This document shows, piece after piece, positions 1 through 8,652 of a stretch of DNA of 64,000 bases (positions are counted from its first letter, which is position 1; every line of letters begins with the position of its first letter). The DNA comes from Solibacillus sp. FSL W7-1436. Lineage in GTDB: Bacteria; Bacillota; Bacilli; Bacillales_A; Planococcaceae. A model generated the notes under the pieces. It had not been told where the DNA came from, did not search any database, and saw only the letters and a list, made by a program, of their open reading frames with translations. The position numbers and the translations under genes are program-made. The stretch is from the NCBI RefSeq assembly GCF_038007305.1, contig NZ_JBBOWV010000001.1, positions 2,904,501-2,968,500 of the forward strand, in the 5' to 3' direction.

Positions 1-2
1 AT

Positions 3-92
3 AAAATTACACGTGGTGACGCACAATTTGACACAATTAATGTAAAAATAAATGGCCAAGATACACCTATTGATAATTCCATAGGTTTTTAG
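3..92 (+). CDS. C-terminal fragment of an unidentified protein
   Basis: An open frame enters from the left edge and ends at TAG 90-92. It gives 29 residues rich in Asp, Asn, Thr and Gly with alternating hydrophobic residues, as in the last strand of a beta-rich domain. The start lies outside the window and no family can be named. A terminator hairpin follows about 33 bases after the stop, which fits the end of a real gene. The reading frame is clear; the function is unknown. Confidence 0.45.
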   Translation, partial: KITRGDAQFDTINVKINGQDTPIDNSIGF

Positions 93-124
93 GTGGGGTT
101 ATCATTAAAAAATTCTGCAAAAAA

Positions 125-160
125 AAATCCCTTTTGAGCCTGATCATTCAAAAGGGATTT
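125..160. terminator. bidirectional intrinsic terminator
   Basis: A 13-bp perfect stem (125-137 pairing with 148-160) has a 10-base loop. On the minus strand it runs into a T-tract (the A-run 119-127 of the plus strand), so it mainly ends the minus-strand operon 2742-198. It may also end the plus-strand gene that stops at 92. Confidence 0.85.
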
Positions 161-197
161 TCAATACAATTTTTTTGAAGAAGATTTCCTGGCTCTA

Positions 198-1484
198 TTA
201 TCGCTTAAAAATTTCAGTCAATGCTTTGCCATCGGTATTTCCAAAGTCCAAATCCAGAATATGCGCAATGGTCGGACCGATATCAATGACACAGGCTTCG
301 CCAATGTCTGAACCGGCGATAACACCGTTGCCCGAAATAATCAGGTTGCTCGTATAATCGGGCTTGTTTGGGGAAAAGCCGTGTGTCGCATACTTTTTGC
401 CGAGTGTATGTAAGTCCACAACAGCTTCCTGTAAATGGTCATCTTCAAAAGCATAGCCTTCTTTTGCTTCAATCATATAGCGGAATGTACTGGCTACATG
501 AAATTTCTTCAATTCCTCCGTACTTAAAATGGCTTCGATTCCGTAAGATTCTTTCCTTGCAGCATCCCGCAAAATTTTAAGGGCAATTTGTTCTGCTTCC
601 GTATCATCTGGCTGTACATGTAAATAAGCGGAACCACCTGCACCTTGAACATATGCGCGCCAATGCCATTTGCCATTTTCTTCATAAATGAGGCCTTCAT
701 CGTATAAAATCCGGTTCAAATACACTTTGTACTGAACATCGAGCTGACTATGATCCCCGACGATTATAAAAGATGTTTCTTCATAAATCCCCGCATCTTT
801 TGTCGCCTGGACGAGTTCTCCGATCCGCCGGTCCATCCGTTCAATAACTTCTTCAATATGAGGTCCTTTTGTTCCATGTAAATGCTTCGAATCATCGAGG
901 TCAATTAAGTGCATTAAAAGCAGGTTCGGCTTTTTCTTTTTAATCGTATCTGCTGCACATAACGTTGTGAAGTCATCCAAATAAGGCTGCTGAATCCCTT
1001 GCCGAACTTTTCCATACTTCAGCTCCATTTGCATCGTAAACAACTTACTGCCGCTTTTCAGTATTTTTAATGCCTGGTTTTCATTTTTGACCGCTTTTAT
1101 TTCAGGGATATTATATTTAATATCCGCTTTTCCCGATACCGGCCACAAAAGACCGGCTGTTGTGAGTCCTTTTTTTCGTGCTGCTTCATAAACGGTTGGA
1201 ACTTGGATATCACTGCGGAACCAGTGCCAGTTTTGATCGTTTTCAGGCACGAACGGCTGGAACGGATTATTATGGAAAACCCCGTGCCGGTCCGGATAAA
1301 CACCCGTCACATAAGAACTGTGGATGACATAGGTGAGGGTAGGGTAAACACTTTTCAGTAAATTTGTGGATGCCCCTCGTTCGATCAGTTTTGCTAAATT
1401 CGGTTTTGATGCAGCACTTTCCCAATTATCTTTGGAAAAGGCATCATATGAAATGACAATTACATGATTACTTATTTTCTGCAT
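198..1484 (-). CDS. alkaline-phosphatase-superfamily phosphodiesterase (nucleotide pyrophosphatase type)
   Basis: This 428-residue protein is predicted to hydrolyse phosphodiester or pyrophosphate bonds with two metal ions. Residues 46-70 match the type I phosphodiesterase/NPP active-site block: a YPT-x-T segment, then VTGVYPDRHG. An early metal-binding Asp lies in VISYD near residue 14. Later metal ligands lie in a DLDDSKHLHG segment and in VGDHSQLD. No signal peptide is visible, so it is probably cytosolic, unlike many secreted family members. The ATG lies 4 bases after the stop of the upstream MFS transporter, so the two form an operon. The natural substrate cannot be told from sequence. 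Confidence 0.85.
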   Translation of the reverse strand: MQKISNHVIVISYDAFSKDNWESAASKPNLAKLIERGASTNLLKSVYPTLTYVIHSSYVTGVYPDRHGVFHNNPFQPFVPENDQNWHWFRSDIQVPTVYEAARKKGLTTAGLLWPVSGKADIKYNIPEIKAVKNENQALKILKSGSKLFTMQMELKYGKVRQGIQQPYLDDFTTLCAADTIKKKKPNLLLMHLIDLDDSKHLHGTKGPHIEEVIERMDRRIGELVQATKDAGIYEETSFIIVGDHSQLDVQYKVYLNRILYDEGLIYEENGKWHWRAYVQGAGGSAYLHVQPDDTEAEQIALKILRDAARKESYGIEAILSTEELKKFHVASTFRYMIEAKEGYAFEDDHLQEAVVDLHTLGKKYATHGFSPNKPDYTSNLIISGNGVIAGSDIGEACVIDIGPTIAHILDLDFGNTDGKALTEIFKR

Positions 1485-1488
1485 TAGA

Positions 1489-2742
1489 TCACCCTGCTAA
1501 CTTAGTTTGTTCGTGCGCATCTTTCGGGAGCATTAAAAAGACAATAAGCCCGATGATGAATAGAGGGATAATTGATAAAATACTGTATCTGGCATCACCG
1601 GTCATCGTTGTTGTCAGTGCCATTAAAAAAGGACCGATAATCGCAGCAAACTTCCCGAAAATATTATAGAAACCGAAAAATTCATTGGAGCGTTCTTTCG
1701 GAATAATTTTCCCGTAATAGGAACGGCTGAGCGCCTGAATCCCGCCTTGTGCAGATCCAATCATAATCCCTAAAATAAAGATATGCCACAGTTCCGAAAT
1801 GAAAAATGCTGCGATACAGGCAATCATATACGTCGTAATCCCGACAATAATTAATGCCCGTGTCGAATATTTTTTTGCAAGCGATCCATAGAGCAGTGCA
1901 AAAGGAAACGCTACAATCTGAATAACAAGCAGAATGGCCAATAGCATAAACGTATTCAGCCCGTCGGAGCCTAAAACGCTTGTCGCGTACGGAACAACCA
2001 TTTTTATAATTGTATCGACACCATCGATATAGCAGAAATAGGCGATTAAAAACATGAATACTATTTTATAGTCTTTAATATTTAAGAAGGTTTGACCTAA
2101 GCGTTTGAAACTATTGCCGATCGGATTCGGTTCGGGTTCTATATAGTGGCGCTGTTTGACATCTTTAATCATCGGAATCGTCAGTAATCCCCACCATAGC
2201 GCGGTAATGCAAAATCCGATTTGATAACCGATCGCTGCATCCATCCCCATAATTAAGATGACGACTAAACTAATCCCAAATGGAATGACACTTGAAATGT
2301 AGCCGAAAGCAAAGCCGGCTGATGATACTTTATCCATCTTCTCATCTGTCGTTACATCGACCAGGAAAGAATCATAGAAAATATTGGTGCCGGCAAAACC
2401 GATACATGAAAGAATGTACATGACGATCAAAAGCTGCCATTGTCCGCTATCCGGTGAAATAAATGTAAAGGAAAGAGTTGAAATAATTCCGACTAACGCA
2501 AAAAAGATGAAGAAACGTTTTTTCTTGTCCTTATAGTCAGCAAAGGCTCCTAAAATAGGACTTAGAACAGCGACAATTATACTGGCAAGTGAATTGAAAT
2601 AGCCTAAATCCATGTTGTTCACACCTTGGAACATCCCGAAGACAATGGGGAAAAGGGCGGTAGTGATCGCAATGGAATAAGCCGAATTTCCGCAGTCGTA
2701 TAAAATCCAGGACTTTTCTTCTTTTGTCAGTTTCACTAACAT
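1489..2742 (-). CDS. UMF1-family MFS transporter (Atg22-like)
   Basis: A 417-residue integral membrane protein with about 12 hydrophobic segments. The N-terminus carries the WILYDCGNSAYS motif typical of the UMF1/Atg22-like branch of the major facilitator superfamily. The ATG at 2742 is preferred because GGGAGG lies 6 bases upstream; the open frame extends further upstream without a ribosome site or membrane segment. It is the first gene of an operon with the phosphodiesterase, which suggests import or export of a related metabolite (inference). The substrate is unknown. An extended -10 promoter lies just upstream. Confidence 0.88.
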   Translation of the reverse strand: MLVKLTKEEKSWILYDCGNSAYSIAITTALFPIVFGMFQGVNNMDLGYFNSLASIIVAVLSPILGAFADYKDKKKRFFIFFALVGIISTLSFTFISPDSGQWQLLIVMYILSCIGFAGTNIFYDSFLVDVTTDEKMDKVSSAGFAFGYISSVIPFGISLVVILIMGMDAAIGYQIGFCITALWWGLLTIPMIKDVKQRHYIEPEPNPIGNSFKRLGQTFLNIKDYKIVFMFLIAYFCYIDGVDTIIKMVVPYATSVLGSDGLNTFMLLAILLVIQIVAFPFALLYGSLAKKYSTRALIIVGITTYMIACIAAFFISELWHIFILGIMIGSAQGGIQALSRSYYGKIIPKERSNEFFGFYNIFGKFAAIIGPFLMALTTTMTGDARYSILSIIPLFIIGLIVFLMLPKDAHEQTKLAG

Positions 2743-2770
2743 AAAACCTCCCAACCTACTATTTTCAGTC

Positions 2771-2779
2771 ATTATACCA
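2771..2779 (-). promoter_or_regulatory. extended -10 promoter for the MFS-phosphodiesterase operon
   Basis: On the minus strand the sequence reads TGGTATAAT, an extended -10 element (TGnTATAAT), about 30 bases before the start codon at 2742. No good -35 is visible, as is common for extended -10 promoters. Confidence 0.55.
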
Positions 2780-2850
2780 TTATCTTGAAATTGATAAGTA
2801 AAACCATACAGAAATTTCATATTAAAGAAATATTCTTTACGCAAACTCTG

Positions 2851-2856
2851 TATAAT
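2851..2856 (+). promoter_or_regulatory. -10 element of the rightward MFS gene
   Basis: A perfect TATAAT lies about 40 bases before the start codon at 2891 and 23 bases before its AGGAGG site. No convincing -35 was found, so this is only a candidate promoter. Confidence 0.4.
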
Positions 2857-2890
2857 GGAAGTTATCTCTAAATTTTTCAGGAGGCGGGCT

Positions 2891-4063
2891 ATGGCAAGGA
2901 TTTTCAACTATTTTCATCCACTTGTATGGATCATATTAAGTGGTACGATTTTTGTACGGACTGCGAGTTTTATGGCAATCCCGTTTTTAGCTTTATATTT
3001 ACATAATGAACTTCAGGCCTCGCCTTTACTAATCGGAATTACAATTGGGATTGCCCCTCTGTTTTCAACATTCGGCGGATTAATCGGCGGTTATTTAACC
3101 GATCGTTTTGGACGAAAAACGGTTATCATTATTACGGTTTTTATATGGTGTCTTACATTTGTCGGGTTTGCGTTAGCTCCTTCTGCTGTTTACTTTGTCG
3201 TATTGAATGCGGTGAATGGGCTATGCCGCTCATTTTTTGAACCGGGTACTCAAGCACTGATGATTGATTTTACGGAAGATGCAAAGAAAAGACGTTTATT
3301 TTCCGTGCGTTACACGGCCATTAATATTGCGGCTGTTATGGGACCATTACTCGGTGTATGGGTCGCAAGCTTATCAAGTCCGGCAACACCGTTTATGATT
3401 ACCGGTATTATGTATGCGTTGTATGGTTTATTTTTAATCGTTGTGTTAAACCGTTATGAAATGAAGCAAAAAAGACTTAGTTCAAACCAGCAAATCAAAA
3501 CATTATTACAAGCGGTTTTCCAAGATCAGAAGCTGTTGCTGTTTATTGCGGGAGGTATTTTGGTTACGGTCGGATATTCCCAGTTCAATTCGACACTTCC
3601 GCAATTCATTAATATGAATGTGGAGGATGGGGTGAAGCTCTTTTCCTATGTGATTGTCGCGAATTCCATTACAGTACTGGCTTTTCAGCTGCCATTAACT
3701 GTTTTAAGTGAAAAAATTTCAATTTACAGTTCGCTGAAAATCGGCGTCGTCATTTTTGCAGTCGGATTATTTCTGTTTGGTGTTTCCGACAGTTCCTGGA
3801 TGTTCATTGCGGGTATGATTGTGTTTTCGGTCGGTGAGATTTTCAGCTTTCCGATGATGAATGCAGTTATTGAGGAGATTGCACCTGAGGATCAGAAGGG
3901 GACATATCTTGGTGCGTCGCAGTTTAAAAATATCGGAGGATTTATCGGACCGATTATCGGGGGCTGGCTGTTGACGGTTTATATAGATTATATGTTTGCG
4001 ATTATTTCATTAATCATGCTTTGCAGTATTTTTATATACAACCGAGCTCAAAGGCTGATGTGA
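2891..4063 (+). CDS. MFS transporter, multidrug-efflux type
   Basis: A 390-residue membrane protein with about 12 transmembrane segments. The loop after the second segment reads GGYLTDRFGRK, the G-x-L-x-D-R-x-G-R-K signature of the major facilitator superfamily. The ATG at 2891 is chosen because AGGAGG lies 6 bases upstream (2879-2884); an upstream in-frame ATG lacks a site and adds a charged stretch. It is transcribed divergently from the other MFS gene. Its layout resembles drug exporters of the DHA1 type, but substrate and direction are inference. Confidence 0.88.
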   Translation: MARIFNYFHPLVWIILSGTIFVRTASFMAIPFLALYLHNELQASPLLIGITIGIAPLFSTFGGLIGGYLTDRFGRKTVIIITVFIWCLTFVGFALAPSAVYFVVLNAVNGLCRSFFEPGTQALMIDFTEDAKKRRLFSVRYTAINIAAVMGPLLGVWVASLSSPATPFMITGIMYALYGLFLIVVLNRYEMKQKRLSSNQQIKTLLQAVFQDQKLLLFIAGGILVTVGYSQFNSTLPQFINMNVEDGVKLFSYVIVANSITVLAFQLPLTVLSEKISIYSSLKIGVVIFAVGLFLFGVSDSSWMFIAGMIVFSVGEIFSFPMMNAVIEEIAPEDQKGTYLGASQFKNIGGFIGPIIGGWLLTVYIDYMFAIISLIMLCSIFIYNRAQRLM

Positions 4064-4235
4064 TAGAGGAACGATCGGTAAGTATAAAACAAAAGGGCTG
4101 CACATAAAGTGAAGCAGGCTACTTTAATAAAAAAACTTGATAAATGGAATTTCGTTATATACAATGAACACTTTGAATACATAGGAAATGCGCGGTAAAT
4201 TCCGCTTCAAGACTTTACAACAAAGAGGTGACAAC

Positions 4236-4901
4236 ATGAAAGGTCGAACACATTTAACAATTGGTTTAGGAATCGGGACCGTGGCATCTGTCAGTCAGGC
4301 ACCGGAGATGATCCCGGTCGTTTTAGCAGTATCCGCGGTGGCTTCGCTTGCTCCGGATCTGGACGGAAACAATCTGTTGAATAAACATGTAACGAAAACG
4401 GCGAGGCAAATAAAAAAAGGCGGTCAATTTGTCGGCGGAATCATCATGATTCTTTCCTTGGCAGCCTACGTAAATCTTTTGCCTTTTTTGGATGGTGACT
4501 GGTTTACCCAACAAAATAAACTGCTGTTTTTAGCATTAGGCGCAATTATTATTGCAATGTCCATGAGAAGTCAGGAAACGCTTAAAAATATTTTAATGAC
4601 TATTCTAAGTTTATTCCTTCTTTATTATGCGGTTACCGATGAACTTTGGTGGCTCGTTTTGTTTGCTGTATACATTGGGGCAGCCGGCTGGTTCCCGCAT
4701 CGAGGGTTTACCCATACAATTTGGTCAGTAATCTTTTGGGCATATATGTCCCATCTGCTGGAAGTAAGTACAGGTGCTGACAATTTAGCGATTATCTCGA
4801 CTATGGCTTATTTATCTCATATTTTAGGTGATATGATGACGAAAAAAGGGGTTAAATTCCTTGCCCCGATTACGAATAAAGTATTTAAAATTCGAATATA
4901 G
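4236..4901 (+). CDS. YdjM/DUF457-like membrane-bound metal-dependent hydrolase
   Basis: A 221-residue protein that begins MKGRTHLTIG and contains PDLDG near residue 45, HRGFTHT in the second half and LSHILGDMMTKKGVKFLAP near the end. These His/Asp motifs, spread between hydrophobic segments, define the YdjM (DUF457, LexA-regulated in E. coli) family of inner-membrane proteins with a predicted metal site. The ATG at 4236 follows AGAGGTGAC. No SOS box was recognised upstream. It stands alone with a terminator behind it. Catalytic activity is predicted only from the conserved residues. Confidence 0.85.
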   Translation: MKGRTHLTIGLGIGTVASVSQAPEMIPVVLAVSAVASLAPDLDGNNLLNKHVTKTARQIKKGGQFVGGIIMILSLAAYVNLLPFLDGDWFTQQNKLLFLALGAIIIAMSMRSQETLKNILMTILSLFLLYYAVTDELWWLVLFAVYIGAAGWFPHRGFTHTIWSVIFWAYMSHLLEVSTGADNLAIISTMAYLSHILGDMMTKKGVKFLAPITNKVFKIRI

Positions 4902-4910
4902 CTTTTAGAG

Positions 4911-4956
4911 AAGGTCTTTCATCAGTTTCAAGGAACTGTCGAAAGATCTTTTTTCA
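4911..4956 (+). terminator. intrinsic terminator
   Basis: AAGGTCTTTC (4911-4920) pairs with GAAAGATCTT (4941-4950) with one G-U pair and runs into TTTTTT. It sits 10 bases after the YdjM-like gene. Confidence 0.8.
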
Positions 4957-5062
4957 GTTAATTATTATTCAACTGCATTGAAATCTTCTATAAGCTATAA
5001 TAAAGGAAATGATTACAATTTAGATAATTATGCCCAATACGGATTTTTGAGGAAGGTGAATT

Positions 5063-6055
5063 ATGATTGAAATGCATCATAGAAATTCATTATTACTTCT
5101 ATTGATAAGTATTTTTTACTTTACACACATAATAATTAATATATTCATTGAAGGAATAGCGAGTATTTTTCCTGCAGCAATCTTTTTTGGACTATTTGGG
5201 CTCATCATGATTTTACTGATTCATAGGAAAGTGAATGCCAAATTTACAATGTATGTAATGATCGGCAGTATGTATTTTTATTTTTATTATCTACTTAATA
5301 ATTCTCCGTATTTAGTAAATTATTTCTTTATGTGGCTCGCCCTACCGCTAAGTGCCATTTATCAGCATATAAAGGCCGTTTTGGTGGCAGGGGCCGCTTC
5401 GCTGTTTCTTACATTCTATTCATTTTTTTATCTTCATGATGAAATTTTTCCGAATGTCATCAAGGAAGATTTTATTTATTTAATACTGTTTGGTATATTT
5501 ATCACCATTTTTCTCATTGTTTTCATCCTTAAAGTAAGGGAGGCCAACGACAAGTTACAGGACCTGGCTTACCACGATTCTTTAACAGGAGCCGCAAACC
5601 GTGTATTGCTCAGGGAAAAGTTTGATGTAATGAAGCATGAGAATGTCGACTCAATAGCTTTATTGTTCCTTGATATGAACGGCTTCAAAAAAATAAATGA
5701 TACTTACGGACATGAAATTGGCGATCAATTATTACGGATAATTGTATTACGGATAGATGGCGTATTGAGGGAGACGGATTTACTTTGCCGGTTAGGGGGA
5801 GATGAATTCGTCATTTTAACGGCTAATGTTAATGATTCTATCTTGGAAAAGATTAAGGAACGGATAAAATCTGTGCTGGAGAAACCGATGATTCTGGATC
5901 AGCATATTATTAATGTTTCGGCAAGTATTGGATGGTATTACACAACGGAAGTTGCATATGCAAATTTAGACGACATGATTAAAGAGTCGGATCGGGCAAT
6001 GTACAAAGAGAAGAAATTGAAAGATTCATATTCGGAACATGTGGAACTACTATGA
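5063..6055 (+). CDS. membrane-anchored diguanylate cyclase (GGDEF)
   Basis: A 330-residue protein predicted to make cyclic di-GMP from two GTP. Residues 1-157 hold about six hydrophobic segments. The GGDEF domain follows from about residue 165, with the DSLTGAANR entry motif, a metal-binding LFLDMNGFK segment near 202 and an intact GGDEF signature at 245-249. RETD at 236-239 lies exactly five residues before the signature, the position of the product-inhibition I-site, so the enzyme is probably active and feedback-inhibited. No EAL domain is present. The start follows GGAAGGTGA. The membrane half matches no named sensor domain that I recognise; it may sense a membrane or small-molecule cue. 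Confidence 0.93.
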   Translation: MIEMHHRNSLLLLLISIFYFTHIIINIFIEGIASIFPAAIFFGLFGLIMILLIHRKVNAKFTMYVMIGSMYFYFYYLLNNSPYLVNYFFMWLALPLSAIYQHIKAVLVAGAASLFLTFYSFFYLHDEIFPNVIKEDFIYLILFGIFITIFLIVFILKVREANDKLQDLAYHDSLTGAANRVLLREKFDVMKHENVDSIALLFLDMNGFKKINDTYGHEIGDQLLRIIVLRIDGVLRETDLLCRLGGDEFVILTANVNDSILEKIKERIKSVLEKPMILDQHIINVSASIGWYYTTEVAYANLDDMIKESDRAMYKEKKLKDSYSEHVELL

Positions 6056-6066
6056 ACTAAAGTTAA

Positions 6067-6100
6067 CAAAACGCCTCTTTATTTGGTAAGAGGCGTTTTG
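6067..6100. terminator. bidirectional intrinsic terminator
   Basis: A 13-bp perfect stem (6067-6079 with 6088-6100) lies between the convergent cyclase and peptidase genes. A-rich and T-rich flanks let it serve both strands. Confidence 0.85.
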
Positions 6101-6119
6101 TCTTATAGTTGCAGTAAAA

Positions 6120-8168
6120 TTAATAACCGAATTTACTTAATATAAACGAGTAACCTTCAGCGAGTTCACGCAGCTGGTTGAATCGGCCGGATGCACCGAA
6201 GTGGCCTGCACCCATATTTGTTTTTAATACAAGCGTATTGTCATCTGTTTTTAGTTCGCGCAGTCGAGCTACCCATTTCGCCGGCTCCCAATAACCGACG
6301 CGCGGGTCATTCAACCCTGTCGTTATATACATATGGGGGTACGGCTTGGCCTCTACATTGTCATAAGGGCTATACGATTTCATATAGAAATAATCGGCAT
6401 CTTTTTGCGGGTTACCCCATTCATCCCATTCTAAAGTCGTTAATGGAATTGTATCATCCAGCATCGTCGTGACAATATCTACAAACGGCACTTCCGGAAC
6501 AATCACTTTAAAACGATCTCCTGCCATATTAGCTACAGCCCCTACCAGCAAACCACCAGCACTACCGCCACGGGCTGCGATAAGTTCAGTAGTTGTAATG
6601 CCTTGATCGATCAGATAGTTCGCCGCATCAATAAAGTCGGTAAAGCTATTGCGTTTTTTCTGCATTTTCCCGTCGAAATACCAAGTACGTCCCAGCTCTG
6701 AACCTCCTCGCACTTGTGCAACTGCCATGATTACTCCTTTATCAAGGATGGGCAATCGATACGCGCTAAAGAATGGGTCGCTGCTATAACCATAGGAGCC
6801 ATACGCATTCAAGATAAGTGGTGCCGGCCCATTGTCGAGCGCATTCTTTTGGTAGTGGAGCAATACAGGAACTTTGACACCGTCAGCTGCTGTTGCCCAA
6901 ACTTGCCGCTGTACGTATTGCCCTCGGTCGTATTCTCCGGTAACAGCTGCCTCCTGCAATATTTCCTTTTCACCAGATTCAATATCAATACGAATTATCG
7001 TTTTCGGCGTTAAAAAGGATTCATATTGCACTAAAACTTCCGAAGCTTCATAGTCTTGACCTGAAACGAGTGAAACCGAATAAATAGCTTCATCCCATTT
7101 GAGCTGAACAAGTGTATCTCCTTCGATTCGCCAGACTTGTTCCAGGCCATTTTCTCGTCCTGTTACATAGATATGGCGTTTAAAAGGATAAATATTTTCG
7201 ATAAACCGATTTTCATCGTATGAAATAATGGCCGTACGCTCATTAAAGTTTTCGAGCGAACAGCGAAGCAATGTGAAGTTCAATGCATTTTCATTCGTTA
7301 ATAGTAAAAGGTCATTTTCCCAATGCTCTACATCGTATTCGATTCCTTCACGACGCGCTTCAAATAACTTTGGAGCTGCTGCTGGCTCATCCGCATCGAT
7401 AATTTGCACCTCTGATGTCGTCGTAGATTGAGAAACGATGAAAATAAAGCGTGCACTTCTTGATTTATTAATATATAAATTGAACGTTACGTCTGTTTCT
7501 TCATATAAAAGTTCGTCTGATGTGTAGTCAGTACCCATTTCATGACGCCAAACCTGGTATGGCCGCTGCAATTCATTTAGTTTTACATAAAAGATAAATT
7601 GTCCGCAGTTACTCCACTCAACACTGCTGTATATATAAACGTTTGGAATGGTATCTTTCAGCAACTCACCACTTTGCAAATCCTTCACAAATAGCGTATA
7701 GCTGTCTGTACCATCCCGATTTTCCAAGTACGCAAGATGATGGTGATCCTCTGAATACCGCTGTACGGTAACGCTTAAATAGTCATCGCCATTCGCAAGT
7801 ACATTTTCATCTAAAGTGATTTCTTCAGCAGCAGATTCTAATTGCAATCGGTTTGCTGCACGTTTTCTTGCATAAATAGGGTATTGTTTTTCTTTTTCTA
7901 AACGAGAGTAATAAAAATATGGCCCTCTCTGAATAGGGATCTGAGTTTCTGAAGCAGGGATACGTGCCACCATTGCTTCGTATAGTTCAGTTGTTAAATT
8001 TTTGAGCGGCTTCATGACTTCTTCATAATAGCTGTTTTCTTTTTCCAAGTATGCAATGACTTCCGGATTCGATTTATCTTTTAGCCAATAATATTCATCA
8101 TGGCGAACATCTCCATGTAATTGAAACGTGTGAGGTATTTGCTTTACTGCTAGTTTATTCAATGCCAT
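6120..8168 (-). CDS. ptrB: oligopeptidase B (S9A serine peptidase)
   Basis: A 682-residue cytosolic peptidase that should cleave short peptides after Lys or Arg. The first 400 residues form the beta-propeller lid of the prolyl oligopeptidase family. The catalytic alpha/beta-hydrolase part carries GGSAGG with Ser536, an Asp in LNDPRV (residue 621) and His656 in GAGHFGASGRF. These positions almost match the E. coli enzyme. The start ATG follows GAAAGGAGA. The gene is monocistronic. Length and motif order fit oligopeptidase B better than prolyl oligopeptidase. Confidence 0.93.
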   Translation of the reverse strand: MALNKLAVKQIPHTFQLHGDVRHDEYYWLKDKSNPEVIAYLEKENSYYEEVMKPLKNLTTELYEAMVARIPASETQIPIQRGPYFYYSRLEKEKQYPIYARKRAANRLQLESAAEEITLDENVLANGDDYLSVTVQRYSEDHHHLAYLENRDGTDSYTLFVKDLQSGELLKDTIPNVYIYSSVEWSNCGQFIFYVKLNELQRPYQVWRHEMGTDYTSDELLYEETDVTFNLYINKSRSARFIFIVSQSTTTSEVQIIDADEPAAAPKLFEARREGIEYDVEHWENDLLLLTNENALNFTLLRCSLENFNERTAIISYDENRFIENIYPFKRHIYVTGRENGLEQVWRIEGDTLVQLKWDEAIYSVSLVSGQDYEASEVLVQYESFLTPKTIIRIDIESGEKEILQEAAVTGEYDRGQYVQRQVWATAADGVKVPVLLHYQKNALDNGPAPLILNAYGSYGYSSDPFFSAYRLPILDKGVIMAVAQVRGGSELGRTWYFDGKMQKKRNSFTDFIDAANYLIDQGITTTELIAARGGSAGGLLVGAVANMAGDRFKVIVPEVPFVDIVTTMLDDTIPLTTLEWDEWGNPQKDADYFYMKSYSPYDNVEAKPYPHMYITTGLNDPRVGYWEPAKWVARLRELKTDDNTLVLKTNMGAGHFGASGRFNQLRELAEGYSFILSKFGY

Positions 8169-8652
8169 TCTCCTTTCTATTTCACAATATAATTTCGATA
8201 AGTTTATTTATAATCCTTCATTTATTTAGTGTTAATTGATTGGCAAGTATATTTATAAATTAAATGTTATATAATTAAGACTTTTTTGACTCACGAGTTA
8301 TATTTGTAAAACAAGGATAACCCGTAAAAATCAATGGCTCAAATCTATTAAATTTTGGGATACACCACTTGTAAGCGCGATCATTTTTCAGGATTAGAGT
8401 GATTCAAGCCAAATTTTATATTGCATTTATTGCAAAATACAAAAAGTTCCCAATCGAAGCCTCGTTTTCTTTAATCAAACTTAAACAAGGCCGTAATATT
8501 GAATTGGTATATTAAAGGCAGGCAGAAGATGGTGCTGCCAAATAAATTGAGGAATCATTTTACTCGGTTAATCAGTGATGAAACGACTAAGACCGGGGTC
8601 AATGAAAAATCCATCCTATCAGTACAAAATACGAATTAGGAGCGATCAAGTA
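8169..8652. other. 484-bp intergenic region with divergent promoters
   Basis: AT-rich DNA between the oligopeptidase and the secreted acidic protein. An extended -10-like TGGTATATT lies near 8506-8514. A 36-codon frame (ATG 8530, stop 8638-8640) ends at the ribosome site of the next gene, but it has only a weak site and no recognisable product, so I do not call it a gene. Nothing else was recognised. Confidence 0.35.

Noticed and set aside
8530-8640. 36-codon frame ending at the ribosome site of the acidic protein gene
   Set aside because: Weak ribosome site and no recognisable product; mentioned only as part of the intergenic region.
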